Position numbers and translations under genes: made by a program. The notes under the pieces are model-generated. The model was not told the origin of the DNA and made no database searches. It was given only the letters and a program-made list of their open reading frames with translations. Shown one piece after another: positions 1 to 7,100 of a stretch of DNA of 8,342 nucleotides (position 1 is the stretch's first letter; every line of letters begins with the position of its first letter). The DNA comes from Planctomycetota bacterium (lineage in GTDB: Bacteria > Planctomycetota > Phycisphaerae > WQYP01). The DNA lies in the NCBI GenBank assembly GCA_021838985.1, contig JAKCCC010000061.1, positions 1 through 8,342 of the forward strand, given 5' to 3'.

Positions 1-640
1 TCTGAGTGAATTCGGAAAACGGCGACCCCGCCTCCTTCCATACGGCGGCCTTGCTGGTAAGGAATTCGGGTTTAACTCCGATTTTGTCAAGCAGCCCCGT
101 CATTTGAAAGCCCGGCATCATCACCCCAATGCTGCCGGTAATGGTGGTCGGTTCGGCGTAAATTTGCTGGCTGGCCATGGAAATGTAGTACGCCCCGCTG
201 GCCGCCAATGCGCCCATGCTCACCACAAGGGGTTTGGCGCCGCGCAGCTTGCGAAGGGCGTGGTAGCAGTCATCCGCCGCCGTGACGCCTCCCCCCGGCG
301 AATCCACCCGCAGCACCAGAGCCTTGATGGCCGCGTCGTGTCGGATGGTGCGCAGATCCACCCGCAGTTGTTGGACCGTCGCCGAGCTGATCAAACCGGA
401 AATTGGAATGATGGCAACCTTGTTGGGCGTGCCATGCCGGATCACCACTTGCCGCACATGCCCCGGTGTGAAGCCGCCGGTCAAAATGGCCATCCCGCTC
501 AACGCCGCGATTAAAATACCGTTGAGCACCAGCGAAACGAGAAGCACCAGGTAAAATACCACGCGGAAAAAAATTCTTCCCGTCCGCGGCGGCGGATTTT
601 GATATACCATCACCGGATTGGAACCACCGGCTTGAGTCAT
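1..640 (-). CDS. sppA: Signal peptide peptidase SppA (family S49), N-terminal part, cut by window edge
   Basis: Membrane-bound serine protease that in known members degrades leftover signal peptides and membrane-protein fragments. The 213 visible codons begin with a short cytoplasmic tail. A single hydrophobic anchor lies at about residues 23-53. The S49 fold follows: VAIIPISGLI (75-84), the LVLRVDSPGGGV strand (108-119), and the catalytic block SMGALAASGAYYIS with the probable nucleophile Ser148. TITGSIGVM is at 166-174. Lys202 in VWKEAGSPF is the likely general base: by recalled alignment it matches the B. subtilis SppA lysine that lies 52 residues after the serine, here 54 because of a two-residue insertion. 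The catalytic dyad is therefore inside the window and only the C-terminal part is missing. This looks like the short single-domain type rather than the E. coli 67K tandem type. The start at 640 is fixed by a strong GGGAGG (652-647), six bases upstream. It lies 61 bp downstream of the TIM-barrel gene on the same strand, so co-transcription is possible. Family call very sure. Confidence 0.93.
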   Translation of the reverse strand, partial: MTQAGGSNPVMVYQNPPPRTGRIFFRVVFYLVLLVSLVLNGILIAALSGMAILTGGFTPGHVRQVVIRHGTPNKVAIIPISGLISSATVQQLRVDLRTIRHDAAIKALVLRVDSPGGGVTAADDCYHALRKLRGAKPLVVSMGALAASGAYYISMASQQIYAEPTTITGSIGVMMPGFQMTGLLDKIGVKPEFLTSKAAVWKEAGSPFSEFTQ

Positions 641-660
641 GAGCGACCTCCCGTCAAAAT

Positions 661-678
661 GGGCCTGGACACCGGCCC
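661..678. other. Small hairpin between the TIM-barrel gene and sppA
   Basis: GGGCC (661-665) pairs with GGCCC (674-678) across an 8-base loop, in the 61-bp gap between the two leftward genes. No U-tract follows on the minus strand, so it is not a convincing terminator. It might act in mRNA processing, or be chance in GC-rich DNA. Confidence 0.25.
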
Positions 679-701
679 AACCAGTTGCAGCGCGATAGCG
701 C

Positions 702-1466
702 TTATACGTGCGCCAGTTTCCGCAGGTTCTCCCGGCTGAGGCGCGCCGCCTCCAGCGGCGGCGTGTCGTAACAGTTGTCCTGTTCCACCACCAGCCAGCG
801 CACGGCGGTTTTGGCGGCGGCGGCTAAAATCGCCTTCCAATCCAACACCCCCGCGCCCACCGGGGCGAATTTCCGCTCCGGCCCGGCCGCCATGTCCTTG
901 ACATGCAGAAATGATATCCGCGCCGCATGGCGCTGAATATATTCCGCGGGGTTGCCTCCACCAAACTGTACCCAGTACGTGTCCAGCTCCCACTTCAAGT
1001 TTCGCGGATCGGAGTTTTTCAGAAGAATATCCAGCCCCGTCGTCCCATCGAATTTGTCAAATTCAAAAGCGTGGTTATGGTAACTCAGAGTCGCACCCCG
1101 CGCGCGGCAGCGCTGCCCCAGCGCCGACAACTTTTCGGCGGTGACCGCCCAATCCGCGGCGGTGCGGCGGCGATCCTCCGGCAGCCAGGGGCAAACGATC
1201 GGCGTGACGCCCGCCGGCCCATAATAGTCCAGCACCTGGTCTAATTGCGTCTCCAGGGCCTCAATACCAACGTGCACGCCACAGGCCGTCAGTTTCATCC
1301 GCGCCAGGGCGGCGCGCAGATCGGTGGCGCTAAGTGTGGTGCGGGTGTCGCAAAGCTCCACGCCTTGGTAACCGAGATCAGCCACCTGTTGGCAGGTCCC
1401 CAGAAAATCTTTTGCCGCCAAGGTTCGCACGGTATACAGTTGCAGCGCTGCCTTCATCTTCGCCAT
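702..1466 (-). CDS. Sugar phosphate isomerase/epimerase family protein (xylose isomerase-like TIM barrel)
   Basis: 254 residues, a normal length for the AP-endonuclease-2/xylose-isomerase-like TIM-barrel superfamily. These are mostly cytoplasmic, metal-dependent isomerases or epimerases of sugars and inositol-type compounds. The first strand is ALQLYTVR (7-14), then LGYQGVEL (31-38) with Glu37. YHNHAFEF (129-136) follows, then ELDTYWV (160-166) with Asp162, FLHVKDM (186-192) with His188, VGAGVLDW (203-210), and VVEQDN (226-231) with Glu228. The acidic and histidine residues at the strand ends match the usual metal-binding pattern. There is no signal peptide. The ATG at 1466 has GGAAG about 5 bases upstream; Met4 is a weaker alternative. 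The gene lies just upstream of sppA on the same strand. Family is secure; substrate is not, since this superfamily is functionally broad and no sugar-catabolic neighbours are visible. Confidence 0.88.
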   Translation of the reverse strand: MAKMKAALQLYTVRTLAAKDFLGTCQQVADLGYQGVELCDTRTTLSATDLRAALARMKLTACGVHVGIEALETQLDQVLDYYGPAGVTPIVCPWLPEDRRRTAADWAVTAEKLSALGQRCRARGATLSYHNHAFEFDKFDGTTGLDILLKNSDPRNLKWELDTYWVQFGGGNPAEYIQRHAARISFLHVKDMAAGPERKFAPVGAGVLDWKAILAAAAKTAVRWLVVEQDNCYDTPPLEAARLSRENLRKLAHV

Positions 1467-1582
1467 GATGCTTCCGTCTCCGCTGATCCTGAAAATCCAG
1501 TCAATTCCCGCCTTCAGGCCGTCCGGCCATGGGCCGATCCAGCCGCCAGTTCGTCACAATCCCGCCCCGTCGCCGCAGTTTA

Positions 1583-1632
1583 GTCGCCCTTGGCGACCTC
1601 CGGGCTATGTAGGGCCGATGCCCCCATCGGCC
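1583..1632. repeat. Two perfect hairpins, candidate REP-like palindromic element
   Basis: GTCGCC (1583-1588) pairs with GGCGAC (1592-1597) over a CTT loop. Fifteen bases further, GGCCGATG (1613-1620) pairs perfectly with CATCGGCC (1625-1632) over a CCCC loop. Two tight stems so close together in noncoding DNA look like a mobile or dispersed intergenic palindrome. No T-tract follows on either strand, so they are poor intrinsic terminators. Confidence 0.45.
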
Positions 1633-1813
1633 AAGCGAGCAGCCGGGCAGGTGCTGCGGTGGCCCAGCCGAGGCTTCATCATAACTCCGGCCGGCACCGC
1701 CGCCAACCATCGCACTGCCGGGTGATGGCTAAGCGCTGCTGGTCCTGAAAACGGAGAATTTGTGCAGGGGGTAAGTCAACCAGTCTCCGAGGCGACTCTT
1801 TGATCGGATTAGC

Positions 1814-1866
1814 ATCCGGCGCTCCCGCGCCGCACCCGGATTCAAGCACCGCGTTGAAACGCGGTG
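1814..1866. repeat. Clustered inverted repeats (6-bp and 9-bp perfect stems)
   Basis: CACCGCGTT (1847-1855) pairs perfectly with AACGCGGTG (1858-1866), with only two bases between the arms. Just left of it, CGGCGC (1817-1822) pairs with GCGCCG (1827-1832) over TCCC. An alternative outer pairing, ATCCGG (1814-1819) with CCGGAT (1836-1841), excludes part of that stem. Together they could form a compact fold downstream of the cytochrome gene. Function unknown; a dispersed repeat is the simplest reading. Confidence 0.45.
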
Positions 1867-1908
1867 AACGGGGGACGGCAGGATTCTCGTGGCGTCGGTG
1901 GAGCGCCG

Positions 1909-1947
1909 AGCGCCGGCGATCGCCAAACCTTGCGGGGAACCGGCGCT
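1909..1947 (-). other. Stem-loop 20 bp downstream of the cytochrome stop codon
   Basis: AGCGCCGG (1909-1916) and CCGGCGCT (1940-1947) form a perfect 8-bp stem with a 23-base loop. On the minus strand this is the first structure after the cytochrome stop at 1968. There is no U-run, so it may protect the mRNA 3' end or help Rho-dependent ending rather than act as an intrinsic terminator. The left arm is also part of a tandem direct repeat AGCGCCG-AGCGCCG (1902-1915). Confidence 0.35.
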
Positions 1948-1967
1948 GGTGGCTGGAAAAGATGGCT

Positions 1968-2459
1968 TTAGTGACCGGCGTGGGCCGGGTTGAAAGTCTG
2001 GTTCAGGTAGTTAATCACATCCCAGCGTTGGGTGCGGGTTAAGCTATCCCGGAAGCTGGGCATCGGGCTGTGGCCCGTGGTGATTTTCCAGAAAATGGCT
2101 CCCTGACATTGTTTCCAGAAGGCCGCGGTGGTCAGATTCGCCGGGTGAGGCGAAAGGAAAGACGCCGTAGGGCCATCCCCTTTGGCGTTGTCCCCATGGC
2201 AGGCGGTGCAGTTCTGGCTGAACACCGCTTGGCCGGTTTGAATGGATTCAGCGGTGAGTGGGATGGGATTTTTGGTCTTACAGGCCCGCGCTGGGGCACG
2301 CCAACTGTCCAACCACAAAATTGGATGGCCGTCCATCATCCCAGCGTGCCGGGATAACCTTGGCCATGCGGGGATCACTCCACGACCGGTTCCCACGCAC
2401 ACCACGCCGACGATGCCTGCTACGGCAAGAAGAATAGCGGCGGCGTGCTTGGCTGGCAT
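1968..2459 (-). CDS. Membrane-anchored monohaem c-type cytochrome
   Basis: 163 residues from the chosen start. An N-terminal hydrophobic helix (about residues 5-24) acts as an uncleaved anchor or export signal. A Trp-rich linker follows (WPRLSRHAGMMDG..ILWLDSW), then one cytochrome c domain. The haem site is CTACH (Cys84, Cys87, His88), followed by GDNAKGDGP. Met133 in GHSPMPSF is the probable second axial ligand, and the last helix is RWDVINYLNQTF. The domain should face the periplasm and carry electrons; its partner is unknown. An in-frame ATG at 2507 would add 16 residues, but it lies upstream of the start site predicted from the TATAAT at 2513-2508 and has no ribosome site. The ATG at 2459 has GGGAAG six bases upstream and puts the signal helix at the N-terminus. 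It is divergent to the DUF2892-efflux operon and shares its control region, so joint regulation is plausible. One CXXCH only, so not a dihaem protein. Confidence 0.88.
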   Translation of the reverse strand: MPAKHAAAILLAVAGIVGVVCVGTGRGVIPAWPRLSRHAGMMDGHPILWLDSWRAPARACKTKNPIPLTAESIQTGQAVFSQNCTACHGDNAKGDGPTASFLSPHPANLTTAAFWKQCQGAIFWKITTGHSPMPSFRDSLTRTQRWDVINYLNQTFNPAHAGH

Positions 2460-2507
2460 TGGTACTTCCCGCAGGAGCGCCTCGCTGGCGGCGAGACAGA
2501 ATAGCAT

Positions 2508-2513
2508 ATTATA
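2508..2513 (-). promoter_or_regulatory. Consensus -10 box for the cytochrome gene
   Basis: The minus strand reads TATAAT from 2513 to 2508, which would start RNA near 2501 and give a leader of about 42 bases before the ATG at 2459. At 16-18 bp spacing I see no good -35 hexamer. Instead that position is covered by the palindrome TCAAGG-CAG-CCTTGA (2526-2540), which suggests an activator or repressor site. Confidence 0.5.
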
Positions 2514-2524
2514 GGCGGAACCTT

Positions 2525-2572
2525 CTCAAGGCAGCCTTGACGACGGCAGTCAAGAAATCCGACAGACTTGAC
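2525..2572. promoter_or_regulatory. Array of CTTGAC/GTCAAG half-sites between divergent promoters
   Basis: Four related half-sites alternate in direction: CTCAAG (2525-2530), CTTGAC (2536-2541), GTCAAG (2549-2554) and CTTGAC (2567-2572). The second and third form the inverted repeat CTTGAC-N7-GTCAAG. The third and fourth form GTCAAG-N12-CTTGAC. The last overlaps the -35 box of the rightward promoter, and the first two cover where the leftward -35 should be. This is what a shared binding region for a dimeric regulator of both directions would look like; the regulator is not identified. Confidence 0.4.
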
Positions 2573-2596
2573 TTAATGGCTGTATGCTGATATAGT
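2568..2596 (+). promoter_or_regulatory. Sigma70-type promoter of the DUF2892-adaptor-RND operon
   Basis: TTGACT (2568-2573) and TATAGT (2591-2596) are each one mismatch from consensus and are separated by exactly 17 bp. RNA should start near 2603, giving a leader of about 59 bases before the ATG at 2662. This is the best promoter in the window. Such strength usually goes with repression, which fits the inverted repeat over its -10. Confidence 0.75.
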
Positions 2597-2603
2597 CATA
2601 CAG
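2580..2603. promoter_or_regulatory. Candidate operator bracketing the -10 box
   Basis: CTGTATG (2580-2586) and CATACAG (2597-2603) are perfect 7-bp inverted arms with a 10-bp spacer that contains the whole -10 hexamer. A dimeric winged-helix or TetR-type repressor bound here would block RNA polymerase. ArsR-family regulators of YgaP-like genes are known to use AT-rich dyads at the core promoter, so that family is a reasonable guess. No regulator gene is in the window. Confidence 0.55.
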
Positions 2604-2617
2604 TTGTTAAGCACTGG

Positions 2618-2634
2618 CGTGCCATAAAGGCACG
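2618..2634 (+). other. 5' leader hairpin of the efflux operon
   Basis: CGTGCC (2618-2623) pairs perfectly with GGCACG (2629-2634) over ATAAA. It lies in the untranslated leader, about 15 bases downstream of the predicted RNA start and 14 bases before the GAGGAG ribosome site (2649-2654). It may stabilise the mRNA 5' end. It does not cover the ribosome site, and nothing resembles a known riboswitch. Confidence 0.4.
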
Positions 2635-2661
2635 AGGTGGAGCTTTTAGAGGAGATGCCCT

Positions 2662-2856
2662 ATGACGATCGAAAACGCGGTGCGATCCCTGGCTGGAAGT
2701 ATGGTGCTGATCGGCGTGATCTTGAGCCTGACGGAAAGCCCCTGGTGGCTGCTGCTAACGGCGTTCGTTGGATTGAATCTCTTGCAATCGGCATTTACAG
2801 GATTCTGTCCAGCGGAGAAGATATTCAAACGCTGCGGGCTTAAGACGCAGCTGTAG
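2662..2856 (+). CDS. Small two-helix membrane protein, YgaP-like/DUF2892 family
   Basis: 64 residues, the usual size of a stand-alone DUF2892 (YgaP-like transmembrane) protein. Two hydrophobic segments (about 10-24 and 28-45) make an inner-membrane hairpin with Pro27-Trp28-Trp29 at the turn. The signature TGFCPAEKIFKRCGL closes it, with Cys49 after the second helix and Cys58 nine residues later. In E. coli YgaP the same membrane hairpin is fused to a rhodanese sulfur-transfer domain; here there is no rhodanese part, so any sulfur-related role is inferred. The start is fixed by GAGGAG (2649-2654) seven bases before the ATG. It is the first gene of the operon, directly behind the strong promoter, and ends 13 bp before the adaptor gene, so it is probably made together with the pump. 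An overlapping +1-frame reading from 2637 is a shadow. Confidence 0.85.
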   Translation: MTIENAVRSLAGSMVLIGVILSLTESPWWLLLTAFVGLNLLQSAFTGFCPAEKIFKRCGLKTQL

Positions 2857-2869
2857 ACAGCGGAATTTC

Positions 2870-4000
2870 ATGGTGTCCCCGAAATTTTGGCAACGGTCTT
2901 TCCGCGGCGGATGGCGGCGTGGGCTGCGTAAAGCCGCGATCACCATTGTGCTGGCCACACTGGTGGTGGCCCTGTTGCTATGGTTTACCGGAGCCTTGGC
3001 GCCGAAAATTCCCGCCGGCTCAGTACCCGCAGCGGCCGGTCCGCCATATCGCGGTGCTTACGCCGTGGCGCGGCTGGAAACCATTCCCGAGACAGTCCGG
3101 GCGGTGGGCACGGTTCGTCCCATTGAACCGGTGGTGCTCACGCCGCGAATAACGGGCCGCGTGGTGTATAGCGCGCTTTTCGCGGGAGCCAGGGTGCACC
3201 GCGGCGAAGTGCTGCTCCGGCTGGACGACGTTCAATTGAAAGCCGAATTGGCGCAGGCCGTCGCCGCGGTACTCCTGGCGAAGGCGCAACTGCACCAGGC
3301 GCGCATCGACCAGCGGCGCGACCAAACACTCCTGGCCACCGGCGATGTCACGCGTGCCGCGATGGATGTCGCCGATACAAAGGTAGCGGTGGCCCGGGCG
3401 GACGTCGCCCGGGCCCTGGCGGCCAAGAAAACCGCGCGAACGGTGCTCGGTTATGCGACCATCCGCTGCCCCCTCAACGGCCTGGTCATGCGCAAATTCG
3501 TCAGCGTCGGCGACATGGCCCTGCCCGGCCAGGCGCTGGCGGATTTGTATGATCCCCGGAAATTGCAACTGGCGGCCGTGGTGCGGGAGGCGCTGGCGTC
3601 GGACTTGCGGCTGGGGCAAAAACTGCCGGTGCGGCTGGAGGGGCTTCGGACCACAGTGGCGGCGCGGATTCGGGAGATTGTGCCGCGTGTCAACGCCCGC
3701 ACCCGCAGCTTTACGGTGAAAGCGGCCGGGGCCTTTCCCGCCGGAGTTTGGCCCGGCATGTACGGTACGCTGCTGATTCCGATCGGCCGACAGAAAGTTC
3801 TGGTGATTCCGGCGACTGCCATCCGGCACGTGGGTGAGTTGGACCTGGTAACGTTGCTGGAGCATGGCCGGCGGGTGCGGCAGACCGTACAGCCCGGCCG
3901 GCACTTAGGGGCGCTGCGTGAAATCCTGGCCGGTCTAACTGTCGGCCAGCGTGTGGTGATTCCCCGCGGCCGCCATACCCTCCCGGCGCCTGCGGGATAA
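2870..4000 (+). CDS. RND efflux periplasmic adaptor subunit (HlyD/AcrA-type membrane fusion protein)
   Basis: 376 residues. It links an inner-membrane RND pump to an outer-membrane channel across the periplasm. An Arg/Lys-rich start is followed by one membrane helix (about 22-43), so it is anchored by that helix; no lipobox is seen. AVGTVRPIEPVVLTPRITGRV (starting at 78) and the GARVHRGEVLLRLDD turn (106-120) form the first lipoyl half. An Ala-rich coiled-coil hairpin runs from about 121 to 188. The second lipoyl half reads YATIRCPLNGLV with VSVGDMALPGQAL. Beta-barrel and membrane-proximal parts follow, with GVWPGMYGTLLIP and VLVIPATAIRHVG. The short hairpin suits the HlyD-like adaptors of RND systems. 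The ATG has only a weak ribosome site (GCGGA), and the gene lies 13 bp behind the DUF2892 gene, so translational coupling is likely. Family very sure; substrate unknown. Confidence 0.92.
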   Translation: MVSPKFWQRSFRGGWRRGLRKAAITIVLATLVVALLLWFTGALAPKIPAGSVPAAAGPPYRGAYAVARLETIPETVRAVGTVRPIEPVVLTPRITGRVVYSALFAGARVHRGEVLLRLDDVQLKAELAQAVAAVLLAKAQLHQARIDQRRDQTLLATGDVTRAAMDVADTKVAVARADVARALAAKKTARTVLGYATIRCPLNGLVMRKFVSVGDMALPGQALADLYDPRKLQLAAVVREALASDLRLGQKLPVRLEGLRTTVAARIREIVPRVNARTRSFTVKAAGAFPAGVWPGMYGTLLIPIGRQKVLVIPATAIRHVGELDLVTLLEHGRRVRQTVQPGRHLGALREILAGLTVGQRVVIPRGRHTLPAPAG

Positions 4001-4191
4001 AAAGGGACCGTGGCGGCGGAGGGCGCCGTATGGTAATACGGTGGCGCGCGACCGGGTGCGCTCCAACCCATCTCCGCGGCGACGCTTCGACCGGGTTATC
4101 AACCGGTGCTGGGTTCTGTTTTGAGCGTTCGCGGACGGCCGCGGCGGCGCCTGGGCCACCGTGCTGACGGCAGGGGCAATGGGATAAATCC
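4001..4191 (+). other. Structured 191-bp intercistronic gap between adaptor and pump
   Basis: Adaptor and pump genes usually touch or overlap, but here 191 bp separate them. The gap can fold. CCGTAT (4026-4031) pairs with ATACGG (4036-4041) over GGTA. AACCCA (4065-4070) pairs with TGGGTT (4110-4115), enclosing ACCGGGTT (4090-4097) with AACCGGT (4101-4107), one bulge. No second promoter and no T-tract is evident. A 45-codon frame (4030-4167) has no recognisable protein. It may tune the adaptor:pump ratio through mRNA processing, or be an inserted repeat. Confidence 0.45.
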
Positions 4192-7100
4192 ATGGACCAA
4201 CAACGTTCCGATAGCGCCAATCAACTCACGGCGATCGAACGGCTGGTCAAGCTGTTTTTGTACTCCAAACTTTCACTGGTGCTTATTCTGCTGGCCGTAG
4301 TCCTGGGCGTGGCGGCCCTGGCCATCACGCCGCGCGAAAAAGATCCGCAAATCGTCGTGCCCATGGTGGATATTTACGTCAGCTTTCCGGGCCACAGCGC
4401 TAAAAGCGTCGCACAACTGGTGACCACGCCGCTGGAGCGAATTCTATATCACATTCATGGCGTGCAATATGTATATTCCACCAGTCAGCGCGACCAGGCG
4501 TTGGTGACTGCCCGGTTTTTCGTCGGGCAGAATCTGGAACGCAGCATCGTCAAGGTGTTCCGGGAGTTCAAGGAGCATCGGAGCCTGATTCCGCCGGGGG
4601 TGGCGGGCTGGGTGATTAAACCGGAGACGATCAATGACGTACCGATTGTGACGTTCACGCTTACCAGCCGGAGAGCCACCGCGGTCGCCCTGCGGGAAAC
4701 GGCGGAGGAACTGGCGGTCCGGTTGGCGGCGGCGCCGGATGTTTCCCGGGCCTACGTGGTCGGCGGTCGGCCCCGGGTGGTATACGCCTATCTGAATCCG
4801 GCCCGCCTGCACGCCTATAACCTGACCCCGTTGGAAATTGACCGCGACATCAAGGCCGCGGACGTCACCCTGACCGCGGGCCGTTACAAGCGTAATAATC
4901 AGGAGATTCAGGTGCTTGCCGGCGTGGCGTTCGCCAATGCCCGGCAACTGGGGCGCCTGGTGGTGGCAGTGTGGCATCAACAGCCGGTGTACCTGCACGA
5001 AGTGGCCCGAGTGGTAGATGGTCCGGCGGAGGTTCATTCCTATGTGTGGCATACCTGGGGGCCGGCCGGGCAGACCCCGGAAAGCCTGGATTTTCCGGGG
5101 ACGGTGCTGGCGGGATCCACCGCGCGCAAAAGCGGCTCCGGGGCGCCGGCGGTGACGGTTGCGGTCGCCAAAAAGGCGGGCAGCAACGCGGTCTGGGTGT
5201 CCGCGGATGTCATCTCACGGGCCAGAAAGCTGGCCCGGGTCCTGATCCCCCACGACATGAATCTGATTATCACGCGTAATAGTGGCCTGTCCGCCAACGC
5301 CAAAGTCGACTCGCTGGTGGAAGGGTTGCTGGTGGCAATGGTCATCGTCGTCGCCCTGCTGATCATCGGGCTGGGTTGGCGGGAATCTGTGATCGTGGCG
5401 GTGGCCATACCCGTGGTGTTCGGGCTGACGCTGACCTGCAACCTGCTGCTGGGATTCACGATCAATCGCGTGACGCTTTTCGCGCTGATCTTATCGCTGG
5501 GCTTGCTGGTGGATGATCCCATTGTCGACGTGGAAAACATCAGCCGGCATTTTGCGTTGGAAGGCCGGGCCACGCGGAGGATCGCGCTGAAGGCCATTTC
5601 CGAAATCCTCCCTCCGCTGATTGTGGCCACGCTGGCGGTGATTCTTTCCTTCGTTCCGATGTTCTTCATTACCGGCATGATGGGACCGTACATGCGTCCG
5701 ATGGCGTTCAACGTACCGGTGGCCATGATCGTATCCATGCTGGTGGCGTTTACCATCACGCCGTGGCTAAGCTTCCATTTGCTTAAGCACAAGCCTCACG
5801 AAACGAAACTCCACGCCCGGGAGGACTCCGCCGATCCGCAGGTCCGGTCGGTGATTACGCATACCCTGCGTTACCGGATTTTTTCCCCCCTGCTCGGATC
5901 GCTGCTGAAATTTCGGCTGGCGCGTTGGGGCTTTCTGGCGGCGGTGGCCGGGGTCACAGCGGCGGCGATCGCCTTGCCGGCTTTACGCATGATTCCGCTG
6001 AAGATGCTGCCGTTCAGCGATCAAAGCAATCTGCTGATCGTCGTGCACGCTCCCCGCGGCACCACCCTGCAGCAAACCGACGCCGCCACCCGGGCGCTGG
6101 CGGAACGGCTCCAGCGGCTGCGGGAGGTGGTGGATCTGACCAGTTATGTCGGGGTGGCGGCGCCGATGGATTTCAACGGTCTGGTGCGCCATTACTTCCT
6201 GCGCAACCAGCCCAACGACGCCCAGATTGCCGTCGATTTAGCGGGCAAGAGGCAACGCGCGATGCAGACCCATGAAATCGCCCTGCGCATCCGCCATTCC
6301 CTTACGGCCATAGCCCGGCGCTTCGGCGTGCGCCTGCAGATTGTCGAGGCTCCACCGGGACCGCCAGTGTTGGACACCATCGTCGGGGAAATCTACGGCG
6401 CGCCAACCACCAGCTACCATGAAATGCAGTTGGCGGCCCGAACGTTGCGCCACCGCCTGAGGCTGGAGCCGGACGTGGTGGATGTGGACGATTCCGTGCA
6501 AGCGCCGGAGAAACGACTGGTTTTTGTCACCGACCAGCGCAAGGCGGCGCTTAACGGCGTAAGCACGGCGGCAATTTCGCAAACGCTGGCCCTGGCCCTG
6601 GGTGGGCAAGTCGCGGGAATTATTCACGCCCCGCGTCAGCGGCAGCCGCTGAATATTATACTTCGCCTGCCGACAGCGCGGCGTTCCAGCCCGGCGGATT
6701 TAGCCAAGATTTTCGTCCGTGGCACCGACGGGGCGCTGGTTCCGTTGGCAGAATTGGGGCGCTGGCGGCAGGAATGGGCCGGCGAAGCCATTTACCATAA
6801 AGACCTCCGCCGCGTGGTGTATGTATACGCCGATACCGCCGGCCGGCCGCCGGTCAACGCCATTCTGGATGTGGAAGCGGACCGCCGGCCCAACGCCAAC
6901 GCCCCCGCGCTGGCGGGCATGACGCAGGTCGGCGCCGGATGGATTCACAAGGTGAAACCTCGACCGCTTTCCGCCCGGTCCTATTTTCATAACGGTTCCG
7001 GCATCGCTTGGCAGTTGCCGCGTGGACTTTCGGTTAATTTCGCCGGCGAGGGTGAGTGGCGCATCACCCTGCACGTGTTTCGCGATCTGGGTATCGCGTT

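Larger units (their letters stand above)
1467..1967. other. Noncoding spacer of about 500 bp rich in palindromes
   Basis: No convincing gene lies between the TIM-barrel start and the cytochrome stop. The open frames here are short, rich in Arg, Gly and Pro, and show no domain. The stretch carries at least four separate inverted repeats (1583-1597, 1613-1632, 1814-1866, 1909-1947) and a 10-bp perfect palindrome GGCGATCGCC (1915-1924). The promoter of the TIM-barrel gene should lie here, but I see no clear -35/-10 pair. The density of perfect stems suggests dispersed REP-like intergenic repeats, but no second copy is in the window to prove that. Confidence 0.55.

Noticed and set aside
1501..1710. 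69-codon minus-strand frame in the palindromic spacer
   Set aside because: Its Arg/Gly/Pro-rich product spans the hairpin sequences and matches no family I recognise. More likely a repeat read as protein.
1774..1779. TTGACT on the minus strand upstream of the TIM-barrel gene as a -35 box
   Set aside because: No acceptable -10 hexamer follows at 16-18 bp, and the site is about 300 bp from the gene.
1915..1924. GGCGATCGCC palindrome, containing the cyanobacterial HIP1 octamer GCGATCGC
   Set aside because: A single occurrence in GC-rich DNA; nothing else in the window points to cyanobacteria.
2637..2843. 68-codon frame on the plus strand overlapping the DUF2892 gene
   Set aside because: The DUF2892 frame has the GAGGAG site at proper spacing, two membrane helices and the family CPAEK motif. 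The other frame has none of these.
3020..3904. Long open frame (294 codons) on the minus strand
   Set aside because: It lies wholly opposite the adaptor gene. Its product is low-complexity, rich in Arg, His, Gln and Gly with no domain, while the plus strand has clear family motifs. It is a shadow caused by high GC.
4030..4167. 45-codon frame between adaptor and pump genes
   Set aside because: No ribosome site, no hydrophobic segment or motif, and it overlaps the stem-loops of the gap.
5040..5792. 250-codon open frame on the minus strand
   Set aside because: Antisense to TM2-6 of the pump. Its Ser/Thr/Met-rich product is the usual reverse reading of a hydrophobic gene.
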